Below, in pieces: positions 10,566-20,497 of a DNA stretch of 64,000 bases (positions within the stretch are counted from its first letter, which is position 1; each line of letters starts with the position of its first letter). Both the position numbers and the translations under genes were made by a program. The notes below the pieces were generated by a model that was not told the origin of the DNA, did no database searches, and saw nothing but the letters and a program-made list of their open reading frames with translations. The DNA is taken from assembly GCA_951640165.1 (NCBI GenBank), contig OX621261.1, positions 4,154,001 to 4,218,000 on the forward strand, given 5' to 3'. Origin of the DNA: Pseudoips prasinana. Lineage: Eukaryota > Arthropoda > Insecta > Lepidoptera > Nolidae.

Positions 10566-11431
10566 CATTTAAGGAGGAAATTATAAGATTGAAGGAGAAT
10601 AAGAGTGTGAGTACAAAAAGTAACATCCTTAGTTTAAACCCATTCCTTGACAAACATGACGTTTTGCGAGTGGGAGGAAGGTTATCGAACTCTTACTTAA
10701 GAGATAAGACAAAACACCCTATGTTACTACCATCTGAGCATAAACTGACAGATTTATTAATTTGGCAAGCACACAAAAGGACACTGCATGGAGGTCCTAA
10801 GTTGACTCTAACATACCTACGACAAAGAATGTGGATTGTAGGGGGACATCGTACCGTAAAAAGGATTTTACATAAATGCGTGGTATGTCGCCGATTTCAA
10901 GCAAAACAATGGAATCAAATTATGGCAGACCTACCAGAACCTCGAGTGACAATATCTCGCCCCTTTACACACACAGGAGTTGATTTCACCGGTCACGTTG
11001 AGATCAAGGCAAGTCAAGGCCGAGGAGTCAAAACATTATTAGCATACGTCGCTATATTTGTCTGTCTAGCAACAAAAGCTGTCCACTTGGAACTTGTCAC
11101 TGAATTAACCAGCACAGCATTCTTATCCGCGTTCAAGCGCTTCTGTGCTCGGCGAGGCACGCCACGTGATATGTATAGCGACAACGGCACGAACTTTGTG
11201 GGAGCAAATCGGATCCTATTACAACAATACAAAAATATTATGAAAACTATTGACAACGTATTCTTAGATAAAGTAGCAGAAATGTCCGTTAATTGGCACT
11301 TTAATGCCCCGGGATGGCCCAGCGCTGGTGGCCTATGGGAAGCTGCCGTGAAAAGTATGAAGTATCATCTAATACGGGTCATCGGAGATCAGCGTTTATC
11401 TTACGAAGAATTTACCACTCTATTATGCTAA
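10566..11431 (+). CDS. BEL/Pao integrase
   Basis: The BEL frame resumes after the nested element; the longest open part starts at 10589. Motifs in order are LNPFLDKHDVLRVGGRLS, an HHCC zinc-binding domain (H-x-H in AHKRTLHGG, then CVVC), and a DDE core (GVDFTG, YSDNGTNF, GLWEAAVKSMK). A stop at 11429-11431 interrupts it. Homology continues in another frame (EACLNSRPL, LTPGHFLTG) to about 11600. Confidence 0.87.
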
Positions 11432-11583
11432 ATTGAAGCTTGCCTAAATTCGCGACCACTATGCAATGTAACTGAAAACACCGAGGAAATTAATTGTTTG
11501 ACACCAGGACACTTTCTAACTGGCACATCTCTTATGTCAATTCCAGAACCGGATCTTGACAATACATATAATTTAAACAAACG

Positions 11584-12318
11584 ATGGCAGATTGTCAGAA
11601 ACTAAGTAAGGACTTTTGGAGAAAATGGTCGCAAGAATACCTACAACAACTACAAGCTAGGTTAAAGTGGAAATGGCAGAATTCAGACCCGCAAGAAAAT
11701 GACATAGTGTGCATCAAAGATGAACATTTACCCGCAGGTAAATGGGCTCTAGGTCGGGTGGCAAAGCTGCATCCCGGAAAGGACGGCCACACGAGGGTTG
11801 TTACATTACAGACTGTAAAAGGAGAAATTAAACGACCGATTACAAAATTGGTACCACTACTTAACGCTGAAAAGGAAGAAAAGTACATTGACAATTTACC
11901 AAAACCCAGAAGAAATAGACCCAAAAGACTTTCTTGGAATAGTCTGCTCTGCTGCACTTTAATGCTTATTATGGCGTTAATCACACCTACGGTTCAACAA
12001 GATATGACACTTACCCCATTGACAAAAAATCAAAACATTTATTTTGACAAAATTGCAGAATTACAAGAAGTAAAAGATGAATGGAAACTGGTTTTTTATT
12101 ATAACATGACAAATTATTGGCGAAATGTTAATGCATCGCATAATTTTGTGAGGCACATAAAACAGTTTAGAAGCGATGATTGGTTGATGCAATTCCATAT
12201 CATAGTTAACCAACTTGAACAAAACACCAATGAATTAAATTATTACAATCAGGTTTTAAAATCGCAGAGGTTAATTCAACACAGGTTCAAACGAGGGTTA
12301 ATCGACGGAGTTGGATAA
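11584..12318 (+). CDS. Integrase C-terminal domain joined to env-like protein start
   Basis: The first 115 residues match the BEL integrase C-terminal domain (DUF5641-like: DIVCIKDEHLPAGKWALGR, RPITKLVPLL). A basic segment and a hydrophobic segment follow (LLCCTLMLIMALITP, about residues 122-136). They precede an ectodomain-like stretch with N-glycosylation sites (NMT, NAS). Near the end is a furin-type site (RFKR) followed by GLIDGVG. This layout is that of the fusion proteins of insect errantiviruses and baculoviruses, which some BEL elements carry. A stop at 12316-12318 ends it, right after the presumed fusion peptide. Confidence 0.75.
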   Translation: MADCQKLSKDFWRKWSQEYLQQLQARLKWKWQNSDPQENDIVCIKDEHLPAGKWALGRVAKLHPGKDGHTRVVTLQTVKGEIKRPITKLVPLLNAEKEEKYIDNLPKPRRNRPKRLSWNSLLCCTLMLIMALITPTVQQDMTLTPLTKNQNIYFDKIAELQEVKDEWKLVFYYNMTNYWRNVNASHNFVRHIKQFRSDDWLMQFHIIVNQLEQNTNELNYYNQVLKSQRLIQHRFKRGLIDGVG

Positions 12319-12862
12319 GTTGCAAACTCATTATTTGGAGTTTTAGATCAGCGTTTTGCAGATAAATATGAAAACGACATTAAAACAATCCAACACAATG
12401 AGAAACATTTGCTACAGTTGCTAAAAAACCAAACTAGCATTCTGGAAACCGAACACAACATTGTTCAGCGTAACGAAGCTACAATGGTAAAGCACTTAGA
12501 TTTGATAAATGATCGCCTAAATTCGTTAGAAAATAGCACACTGTGAAATAACGGTAATTATGCCAATTCCTTTCATATTATAACATCGGCCATGGCTGCC
12601 GAAGCAATGGTTCAAAGTTTAAAAGACATTCAACAAACCCTTATAAATACCTTGACAAATATTTATCGGGGACAAATGGACGTACATCTGATATCACCGA
12701 GTCAATTGCAAAGTGAGTTGGATAAAATAGCGCGACAATTACCTCGCGACTGTGCACTACCGGAAGTCCAGAACGACGTAAGTGATATTTACAGACTTTT
12801 CAGGATACTTGCACGCATTACACAACAATATCTATTGATGGAAATAAAGGTACCAATCTTTA
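12319..12862 (+). pseudogene. Decayed remainder of env-like gene
   Basis: Downstream of the stop at 12316-12318 the same frame stays similar to an env ectodomain, with heptad-like helical stretches. It is broken again by a stop at 12544-12546, then open at 12592-12888 until it runs into the 3' LTR. No transmembrane anchor or cytoplasmic tail is seen, so the gene is truncated as well as interrupted. Confidence 0.6.
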
Positions 12863-13035
12863 TGTACGGTGCACGTACAGGATTTTAATGTATATTTAGC
12901 AAATTATGTTAGAAAAGGCCCGCGTTGTTGCACTTGGATCGCAACCTACATTTGGTACTTAGTGCAATGACATGTAGCAGAACATTTTTATACATTTCTC
13001 ATATTTAGTGTTCATAAAGACGTGGTTTGATTCGG
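12863..13035 (+). repeat. BEL/Pao 3' LTR, first 173 bp only
   Basis: It matches LTR positions 1-173 with about two visible differences. It stops 12 nt after a CATAAA motif and passes straight into a run of about 31 A. This looks like a transcript 3' end rather than a complete LTR. Confidence 0.85.

Positions 13036-13066
<31 letters not shown>
13036..13066 (+). repeat. Poly(A) run of 31 bases
   Basis: An uninterrupted A run joins the truncated forward LTR to an inverted LTR copy. Confidence 0.9.
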
Positions 13067-13068
<2 letters not shown>

Positions 13069-13302
13069 TACGGTGTGTTAACCGTTCATTGAATGTCAGT
13101 GCAATTAAATGTATGTAAAATGTAAATGAATGTTCAACGGGATGAATCGTAATGAAACTGCAAGTTGTCCGAATCCAACCACGTCTTTATGAACACTAAA
13201 TATGAGAAATGTATAAAAATGTTCTGCTACATGTCATTGCACTAAGTACCAAATGTAGGTTGCGATCAAAGTGCAACAACGCGGGCCTTTTCTAACATAA
13301 TT
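13067..13302 (-). repeat. Inverted BEL/Pao LTR fragment (236 bp)
   Basis: It begins TGTACGGTGTGTTAACCG, the reverse complement of the LTR end, and runs back to LTR position 40. It overlaps the forward fragment for about 134 bp and could fold on it as a hairpin. The SINE-A half follows directly, with no target duplication. Confidence 0.88.
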
Positions 13303-13303
13303 G

Positions 13304-13475
13304 ACTTCTTTCCGGTCATGTCGCTAGTCCTCCCATCGGATCATAAGAGTGGTGGAATAGAAAGTGTCCCTGTGTTTGCGCACACACTTGTACACTATAA
13401 TATGTCCCGTGCAGATGGCTAGTCTCCATTGAGACTGGCCGCCGTGGCCGAAATCGACCAGGAGGATATTATTAC
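13304..13475 (+). repeat. SINE-A, 3' half (split by BEL/Pao)
   Basis: It continues the SINE interrupted at 906: CTTTCCGGTCATGTCGCTAG, CCCATCGGATCATAAGAG and the GGAGGATATTATTAC tail. Confidence 0.75.
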
Positions 13476-13532
13476 ATTCCCACATCACAAAACATCTGCA
13501 AATGCGGCGTGTCACCCCAAAGTATGGCATCT

Positions 13533-13775
13533 TTGGGGTCTGTTAGCGTGGTTGGAAAATGCTTGCTTTTCACGCGTAGGTCGTGGGTTCGATTCCCATC
13601 CAGGACAGATATTTGTGTGCATGAACATGTCTGTTTGTCCTGAGTCTGGGTGTATTAACAAAAGAAAAGTAGAATATGTAGTATATCAGTTATCTGGTTT
13701 CCATAGTACAAGCCCTGCTTAGTTTGGGATCAGATGACCGTGTGTGAATAATGTCTCAGAATATTATTATTATGT
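13533..13775 (+). repeat. SINE-C copy
   Basis: The tRNA-like head (TGTTAGCGTGGTTGG) has a B box (GGGTTCGATTCCC near 13586). It is followed by ATTTGTGTGCATGAACATG, CATAGTACAAGC and a GAATATTATTATTAT tail. Confidence 0.82.
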
Positions 13776-13799
13776 AGGTATCTGTTTGTCAATCCTGTA

Positions 13800-14108
13800 T
13801 CCTGTTCCCTTCAGGAGTCCACCATAACAATAATATTGAATTCGTACCTTAATATAGTCAGTTAATATAGTAAAATATAGCTATAATTATAAATTTCGAT
13901 TATTAAACCTTGACAATAACTTAATACAAGCTAGCTAAATGTAATTACTATTATAAAATATTTTTATAAATGTTTTAACAATCCATGTACCTAAATATCT
14001 AATGTAACTAGAAATAACTATGTATATATACTTCACTATATTACTACAAAAATGTTCGAACTATTTACAAGTGCTTTTTTAAAATCTACGTGAGTAAAAA
14101 CCTGTATT
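13800..14108 (+). repeat. Jockey-like LINE-J, 3' UTR-only copy
   Basis: The sequence from ACCTTAATATAGTCAG to ACGTGAGTAAAAACC recurs at 30770-31021, 46690-46965 and, inverted, at 55742-56030. There it forms the 3' UTR of the coding LINE-J copy. This is a 5'-truncated insertion. Confidence 0.75.
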
Positions 14109-14126
14109 ATTTTATTTTTTAATAAT

Positions 14127-14600
14127 ACATTCATTGGGAAGACACTGAATGTCCTGAACATTCAGTAAGAAGACACTGAATGTCCTGAACGTTCAGTAAG
14201 AAGACACTGCGTGTACTGAACATTCAAAAAGAAGACACTGAATGTCCTGAACATTCAGTAAGAAGACACTGAATGTTCGGAACATTCAGTAGGAAGGCAC
14301 TGATTGTTCTGATCATTCAGTGGGAACACACTGAATGTTCTGAACATTCAGTGGGGAGACATTTAATGTTCTGAACATTCAGTGGGGAGACACTGACTGT
14401 TCTGAACATTCAGTAAGAAGACACTGAATTTTCTGAACATTCAGTGTGAAGGCACTGATTGTTTTAGTCATTCAGTGGGAACACACTGAATGTTTTGAAA
14501 ATTCAGTGGGGAGACACTGAATGTTCTGAACATTCAGTAAGAAGACACTGAATGTTCTGAACATTCAGTGGGAAGGCACTGATTGTTCTGATCATCCATT
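14127..14600. repeat. 31-bp palindromic minisatellite, about 15 units
   Basis: Period is 31 bp. The unit core is ACTGAATGTTC-T-GAACATTCAGT, a near-perfect palindrome, joined by AAGAAGAC or GGGGAGAC spacers. Units vary by point changes. Confidence 0.9.
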
Positions 14601-14643
14601 ACCTTAATACTGAACGTTCTGATGTACAGACGCCAGCACATCA

Positions 14644-14738
14644 AGCTACCCCAATCTGTAAAATTTCCCAAAGTGAACCTTATTCTTTTGTGATAACGTT
14701 GAAAATCTATAAAAGAAATTTGACAGATTGGGGTAGCT
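14644..14738. mobile_element. Small foldback element (MITE-like)
   Basis: It is bounded by the inverted repeat AGCTACCCCAATCTGT / ACAGATTGGGGTAGCT. Related sequence, not always with both ends, occurs at 44378-44430 and 44687-44790. Confidence 0.6.
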
Positions 14739-14804
14739 GTACAACATGCAAAATATCCAGGCCATCCTTTGTCTATATATAATTATTGAATTTGTTTTGT
14801 CGTT

Positions 14805-14945
14805 CGAGTAAGTGTCAACTATTTGTGTGACCCATAAATAGTTGTTCTGAGTCGGGATGTAATTTGTGTCCGTCTATTGTATGTTTGTAAAGTACCCCGC
14901 GACGCAGGGACAAATACCTTAGTCAGGGCGTGGTTTTTTAGAAAA
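14805..14945 (+). repeat. SINE-D fragment (3' part)
   Basis: It shares ATTTGTGTGACCCATAAATAG, GTTCTGAGTCGGGATGT and AGTACCCCGCGACGC with the copies at 46232 and 48187. The head is missing. It ends 14 bp before exon 7 of gene A, in the intron. Confidence 0.65.
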
Positions 14946-14958
14946 AAAAATAACATAC

Positions 14959-15096
14959 CTCAACACCAGTCTGTTTTGGATTATTGATAAATATTCCAAG
15001 TTGAGAACCATAGAGAATACAGTATGACTTATGGTTGTTAAACGATTTTCGTCCAGATTCAACGTTTTTAAGTTTTCAAGGCCTTCAAACAGAAAC
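14959..15096 (-). CDS. Gene A exon 7: LRR segment
   Basis: The exon is 138 nt, with acceptor TTACAG and donor GTATGT, phase 2 in and phase 2 out. It encodes two LRRs (LKTLNLDENRLTTI and LEYLSIIQNRLVL). Its first residues (EFLFEGLEN) match the start of gene B exon 7 (ECLFANLVQ). It sits between a SINE fragment and a HINE-like copy. The phase agrees with exon 6 upstream and exon 8 downstream, so this is a well-supported exon. Confidence 0.85.
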
Positions 15097-15312
15097 CTGT
15101 AAGAATAACATTATTTTATTCTTTATTGCACACAGATATACATATTTATAAAAGAGATTAGACGTATCATGTACACTGGCGAGCTTAACTCAACTATGAG
15201 CAAAAACTTCCAGCAAACCTTTGTCAGAGTGAAAGCTTATGTAATGGGTTACAAACAGTGCACAACATTTTTAAATAAGAATGAACTAAGAAAATGAAAA
15301 TAATACAAAATA

Positions 15313-16037
15313 AACTTGAGAGCTGTCAAGGGACACCCGGGTGGAACGACGTTATTTCTTACTATTTATTATGTACAAAAAACCTGTATACACACAACAA
15401 AAATAATCGTCGTGACATCACACTGTTCACACTGTAATACTGTATTTCAAAGTTCAAAATAGCGATGAACTGTAGCCCTAAAGTACTGAAACGCGACTCA
15501 CGTTAGTGCGAAAGTGCGCCACATCGATACACATAATTTCGAATGTTTTCCACCGCGATGCACGTTAGTGCGAAAAGCATTCCACATCGTTTGGGTTAGG
15601 TTAGGTTAGAACGGTGACCATTTGGCGCGCGAAGGCGAGCGAGCGTAGCGAGCGTGCCGCGGCAGCGGCCGCCGAGCGCTAGAAAAACATTAACCATGGA
15701 TATCTCCATAATGGCATGCCTTCGCATTTACTGGACTTTCGCACTAACGTGCATCGCGCTGGAATAGATTCGACAATGTGTGACTCAATGTGGCGCACTT
15801 TCGCACTAACGTGAGTCGCGTTTCAGTACTTTAGGGCTACAGTTCATCGCTATTTTGAACTTCGAAATACAGTATTACAGTCCACTGTTCAATGCGAAAT
15901 AGAAATGAAAATATCTGGCTTGTTTTCTATAAGAGAGAGAGAGGGAGAGAGAGACAGACAGAGAAACATGCGCACACCGCACAGCTGCAAAAAGTGTCGT
16001 GACCCTTTCACAACGCGCGATAAGGAACTTCGTTCCA
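15313..16037 (-). mobile_element. HINE-like element, copy 1 (holds a nested foldback element)
   Basis: It reads AACTTGAGAG and the ACC-rich hairpin at its left end and CTTCGTTCCAA at its right end, with an internal (GAGA)n tract. The family has an 11-bp subterminal inverted repeat (GGAACGAAGTT) and a hairpin (GGTGTC/GACACC) just inside one end. This is the architecture of Helentron-derived non-autonomous elements. The copy is split by 15435-15877. Confidence 0.65.
15435..15877. mobile_element. Foldback element with 90-bp terminal inverted repeats
   Basis: TAATACTGTATTTC at 15435 starts a 90-bp arm that is repeated inverted at 15788-15877 with one visible mismatch. A second internal inverted repeat (CGATGCACGTTAGTGCG) and a GC-rich centre follow. 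It is inserted in HINE-like copy 1. There is no coding capacity. Confidence 0.8.
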
Positions 16038-16086
16038 AAAACTAAACAGAATCTACCAGTGGTAAATAAATACATTAATACCAAAA

Positions 16087-16300
16087 AGCTATAAAAATAA
16101 TGTCCCAGGATATTATTATTATTATATTACATATACTACTTTTCTTTTGCAAATACATACTTATATAGATAATTGATTACACCCAGACTCAGGACAAATC
16201 AACATGTTCATGCATATAAATATCTGTCCTGGGTGGGAATCAAACCCACGACCCGCGACGTGAAAAGCAAGCATTTACCAACGCCAACAGGCCCGTCAAA
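16087..16300 (-). repeat. SINE-C copy (inverted)
   Basis: On the minus strand it reads the tRNA-like head, the B box (GGGTTTGATTCCC) and the ATATTTATATGCATGAACATG body, ending in the (ATA)n tail at 16090-16125. Confidence 0.75.
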
Positions 16301-16311
16301 AATATAGAACA

Positions 16312-16405
16312 TAAGCTATCTGGTTTCCATAGTACAAGCTCTGCTTAGTTTGGGATCAGATGGCCGTGTGTGAATAATGTCCCAGGATATTATTATTCTT
16401 ATTTA
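16312..16405 (+). repeat. SINE-C 3' fragment
   Basis: It contains CTATCTGGTTTCCATAGTAC through TGTCCCAGGATATTATTATT. The head is absent. Confidence 0.65.
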
Positions 16406-16472
16406 GACGTATACAAGTATGTTTATAGTAGTATAGTATGTTTTTAGCCAGATTCTCTACACTCTACTACTA

Positions 16473-16534
16473 ACTAGCCAGACTCTCTATGGCAACCAGA
16501 CAGTTGTCTGGTTGCCATAGAGAGTCTGGCTAGT
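16473..16534. repeat. Perfect 30-bp palindrome with 2-bp spacer
   Basis: The left arm 16473-16502 and right arm 16505-16534 are exact reverse complements. The right arm belongs to a SINE-C-like 3' end that continues into TTTGGGGTCAAATGGCAG. Confidence 0.92.
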
Positions 16535-16629
16535 TTGGGGTCAAATGGCAGTGTTAGTAAGCCTATAATAGGTTCTCGAGTGGCGACCATGAACCAGGAT
16601 ACGCAGCGTGGGCAGGCCCTACCTATATA

Positions 16630-16760
16630 AGTATTAATTACAAAAGAAAAGTAGTATATGTAGTATATCAATTATCTGGTTTCCATTGTACAAGCTCTGA
16701 TTAGTTTGGAATCAGATGGCCGTGTGTGAATAATGTCTCAGGATATTATTATTATTACTA
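16630..16760 (+). repeat. SINE-C 3' fragment
   Basis: It contains AAGTAGTATATGTAGTATAT, CATTGTACAAGCTC and a GGATATTATTATTATT tail, 37 bp from the gene A exon 6 donor. Confidence 0.65.
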
Positions 16761-16796
16761 TTGTTAAATTATTAAAGTACGTGAATAAAAACTTAC

Positions 16797-17122
16797 TCAG
16801 GCAACACTTCTAGCCCACAATCATTAAGAGATAACCGTTCCAATTTCCTCAGTGAAGCGAAGACTCCTTCAGGCAAGTCCTTAAGATTATTCCCGCCCAG
16901 TTTCAAGGTCCTCAGTTCCACTTGGTCTTTAAAAAACCTCGATGGTATATTGGTTAAGTTACATCCCACCATTTCAATACTGATGACTCTTGATGGACCA
17001 TAGAACGCGTCTTCAGAGTTAATTTTCAAGGGAGACAAAAAAAACTTGATGGCTCTGAAGGATGTCAGATTCGCCATGGACCCTCTTTCGAAGATTAAAG
17101 GGCTTTTATTAGAGGTGATTAC
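16797..17122 (-). CDS. Gene A exon 6: LRR segment
   Basis: The exon is 326 nt, with acceptor TTCCAG, donor GTAAGT, phase 0 in and phase 2 out. Length, phases and donor are the same as in gene B exon 6. It encodes about 108 residues containing LRR cores such as VISIEMVGCNLTNIP, LRTLKLGGNNLKDLP and LERLSLNDCGLEVLP. The N-terminal part (RGSMANLTSF, FFLSPLKINSEDAFY) aligns with gene B (RGLFTNVTSL, FNLSPLKFTNEDALY). No stop or frameshift is present. Confidence 0.9.
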
Positions 17123-17236
17123 CTGGAACAGGAATATGTTTACTGATATAATAAATATATGATATTAGCTGACCTGACAGACGTTGTCCTGTCTTAACGA
17201 TGACTATTTAATTCGCATTGGTATAATTAATAAAAA

Positions 17237-17532
17237 AACTTAAGAGGTGTCAAGGGACACCCGGATGGAACGAAGTTATTTCTTATAATTTATTATGTAC
17301 AAAAACCTGTATACACTCAACCAAAATAATCGTCGCGACACCACACTGTTCAATGCGAAATAGAAATGAAAATATCTGGCTTGCTTTCTATAAGAGAGAA
17401 AGAGAGAGAGAGAGAGAGGGACAGAGAAACATGCGCATGCCGCACAGCTGCAAAAAGTGTCGTGACAACTTTTCGTATGATTTTTTTCCGTCTAGCCCCC
17501 TTTCACAACGCGCGATAAGGAACTTCCTTCCA
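17237..17532 (-). mobile_element. HINE-like element, copy 2
   Basis: It is nearly full length, about 296 bp: AACTTAAGAGGTGTC at the left, a (GAGA)n tract at 17395-17417, and AACTTCCTTCC at the right. It lies in the gene A intron next to exon 6. Confidence 0.65.
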
Positions 17533-17539
17533 AAAAGTG

Positions 17540-18165
17540 TATTTATTATTCTAACGCTTTATGATATATAAAAAAAAGTACTCAGAAACTCCTTAACTTA
17601 AAAAATCTTGTAATTAAAAATAAGATTAGCGGTTAAGTTTGTAAATTAATAATTATTTTTTATATTGAAATAAACAGTTTTTATTATTATATTATTATTA
17701 TATGCCATTTTCCAGATGTACGGCCAAGTGAACTACAGTGAGGTGTCTTTCATGTATTGGAAACGAAAAAATACGCCACATCGCCTTGTTACTACTGACA
17801 TAACGTCCCACTTTTATTATTGGGCGCAATGGCTCTAAACTAACCGTGATGTACACTAAGAAATTCAATTTTATTACATCCTCTTTGGTGATATTTGAGC
17901 ACGCATTCTGTCACATAAAAAAAGTTACATTAAAAAAGTTTATATTGTCCAAAGCGCTAAGGTTAAATTAGAAATAATATTTGGTTGAGAAGTATTCTTA
18001 AATTTTCTTATTTTCCGCGCAATGTTAAATTCTTTTTTTTACATAAGAACCTTCTCCTGACAATAACAAACACAATAAAAAAGAAATAGTGAAATCGGTC
18101 CAGCCGTTCACGCGTGATGTCGTGACAACGGAAAACGGGTTTCATTTTTATATATAATATATAAG
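17540..18165. other. Gene A intron, AT-rich, no feature recognised
   Basis: The sequence is AT-rich with a short LINE-associated motif near 18085-18165 (AAATCGGTCCAGCCGTTCAC). No coding signal is seen. Confidence 0.4.
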
Positions 18166-18168
18166 AAG

Positions 18169-18745
18169 ATGATAAATAAAGTAAATGCGGGGAACAGATT
18201 GAATGAGGCACTACACGCATTTATGAGTAGCCGACAAGTCTCAAAGAAGGCTCGACTGGCCGTGCACGATGGAGTGTTAGTGCCAACTTTAATGTATGGA
18301 AGCGAAAGCTGGCTATGGCAGAAAAAGAATGAAAGTATAATAAATGCAGTGGAAATGAGAGATCTGAGAAGTATGTGTGGTGTGACTTTGAGAAACAGAG
18401 TTCGAAATACTGATGTAAGAGAGCGTTGTGGTGTGAAAGAGGATGTAGTCACAAAGATTGAAAAAGGTATGCTGAGATGGTTCGGGTATTTAGTAAGGAT
18501 GAATGATAGAAGATTGACAAAAGAAGTATATCTGTATGAATGGGACATCCGGAAGGGGAAGACCTCGTAGAACATTATCTGCCCAAATCGGAGACGTTCT
18601 CAAGAAGGGCAGGTCAGAAGTACCCTAAAACGGCGAGCATGTATGAAGAATATAATGACAGTAATCGAAGCAAAAGAGGTGTGCAAAAATCGTGACAAAT
18701 GGAAATCCGTTGTCTCTGCCTACCCCTCCGGGAAACAGGTGTGAG
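18169..18745 (+). pseudogene. LINE reverse transcriptase C-terminal remnant
   Basis: The frame at 18169-18570 encodes an RT tail typical of RTE-type insect LINEs (VLVPTLMYGSESWLW, LRSMCGVTLRNRVRNTDVR, MLRWFGYLVRM). After a frameshift near 18560 it continues to WKSVVSAYPSGK and ends in a TGTATG repeat near 18748, the usual 3' terminus. The 5' part is missing. Confidence 0.75.
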
Positions 18746-19029
18746 TCTATGTATGTATGTATTTTAAATGCGAAAGTAACTCTGTCTGTCTGTCTTTCGT
18801 GCTTTAACGCCAAAACTACAGAACCGATTTAAATGAAATTTGGTATACAGATAATCGTAGAGCCTGCGCAAAGCGCTACTTTTTAATGCGAAAAAAGGTT
18901 GTAAGGGGTTAGTATATATATGAAAACTTACTATATGTGCATAAAAATATCGATTCCTTCTGTAAAAGGAGCGATACACATAATGTAAATACTAGATATA
19001 AGAATAATCTCATATTGCATACTCCCGTC

Positions 19030-19215
19030 TCCACAAAATAAGTAACTCTTTTATGGGGCAATGCATAAGATTCTATAACAAACTTCCCAATGATATTAGA
19101 GAATTGTCTACGAATAAGTTTAAAAGAATTATTTAGGCCAAATTGTGTAGCAAGGCATATTACAAATATTTCTGATTATTTAAGTGATAATAGTGCTTGG
19201 GATTGAGTTGTTCTG
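19030..19215 (+). pseudogene. LINE RT tail fragment
   Basis: It encodes GNAIRFYNKLPNDIREL then, after a shift, AYYNISDYLNDNSAWD, the usual C-terminus of Jockey/CR1 RTs. Confidence 0.65.
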
Positions 19216-19589
19216 AGTCAACACACATGATTGTAATTAATCTTAAGTATATTTTATTTTAAAAATACTGCTGATTCCTACTGAGTTTTCTGGCATTTCT
19301 CAGTAGCTACCACGTCATGCACTGCACGGTAGGGTCAAAAAATATGACGATTCCACATTAATGTAAAATTTTTACGGAAAGTAACTTTGTCTTTGAATTT
19401 GACTTTACCTTTACAATCTTTTTTTCGCATTTATTCTCAAGCTCTTTTAGAGTCTTTACCGCCCAAAGATGCGAAGAAGCATCTTCCACTTGCTACTCGG
19501 ATCAAATAAACACTACTTTCCGAGTATGAGAAATGAAAAAATAGTTTTCACTTCTATCGGCAGTCCACAATAACTGCCCCGCATGGTTT

Positions 19590-20057
19590 TTGGAACAAAG
19601 TTCCTTATCGCGCGTTGTGAAAGGGGGCTAGAAGGAAAATTATTTTACGAAAAGTTGTCACGACACTTTTTGCAGCTGTGCGGCGTGCGCATGTTTCTCT
19701 GTCTGTCTCTCTCTCTCTCTCTCTCTTTTATAGAAAGCAAGCCAGATATTTTCATTTCTATTGCACATTGAACAGTGTGGTGTCGCGACGATTATTTTTG
19801 TTGAGCGTATATTGACAATAATAAATTTAGATAGGTTCAACAAAATGGAATGCTTGAGACACAATTAAAAATGGTCTCACCAAGCCAAAACCCAATCAGA
19901 TAAATTGTTATCAGTCAGAGAAATGGCTTATTGTTGACAAACAACAGATTGCCATGTCGCAGAATACATCGAAAAAAAAACTTGTGAGGTTTTTTGACAA
20001 TAATAAATTATAAGAAATAACTTCCTTCCACCCGGGTGTCCCTTGACACCTCTCAAG
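19590..20057 (+). mobile_element. HINE-like element, copy 3 (with internal insertion)
   Basis: It starts TGGAACAAAGTTCC, has a (TCTC)n tract at 19706-19730 and ends at the hairpin CTTGACACCTCTCAAG. A segment of about 190 bp bounded by TTGACAATAATAAAT on both sides (19812 and 19995) is inserted in the 3' part. Confidence 0.65.
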
Positions 20058-20497
20058 TTTTTTAAATATTAAAGGACATCAACCACTTTGTATGGCGTTT
20101 GGGCTTGAACATGAACATAAAAATATTGCACTATTTTTTATTTTATTGAGTGGCTTACAGTACATAGAAAACATATATTTAGGAAGTTTTGTATCAAATT
20201 GTTTAATATGATAATAAAAAATAAAATTCACTAGGCAAAATCGGGAAGTCCATATTCATGCGCGGGTCGTCATGTAAAACGGGTTCATTACTCGAAGAAA
20301 TGCCAGGGTAAATTCTACATAAAATATATTTTATTATTTGTGTGCGGTTAGGATGATGATGTTGCTAATGATGAATATTCCACAACGGCTAGATAAAGCT
20401 CGGTCTTCCATCAAACATTTTAATGTTTTGAAGCTCTCGAATTGAAACATCGAATATCGATGTTATTTTTTTTAGTTTTTATTTTGGCAACCCTTAC

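Larger units (their letters stand above)
907..13302 (+). mobile_element. BEL/Pao LTR retrotransposon with env-like gene (decayed, contains a nested element)
   Basis: The element has a 275-bp 5' LTR, a primer-binding site, a gag-protease-pol region with BEL-type motifs, integrase, an env-like remnant and a rearranged 3' LTR. It is inserted in a SINE-A copy, whose halves lie at 719-906 and 13304-13475. A second LTR element occupies 5624-10561. Without that insert the element would be about 7.4 kb. Several frameshifts and stops show it is not functional as it stands. Confidence 0.9.

Noticed and set aside
907..13302. Functional endogenous element
   Set aside because: At least three frameshifts or stops, a nested insertion and a rearranged 3' LTR preclude activity of this copy.
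14127..14600. CRISPR-like array of palindromic repeats
   Set aside because: The whole 31-bp unit repeats, including the linkers; there are no variable spacers.
18108..18575. Minus-strand open frame over the LINE tail
   Set aside because: It is the antisense shadow of the RT-tail coding sequence.
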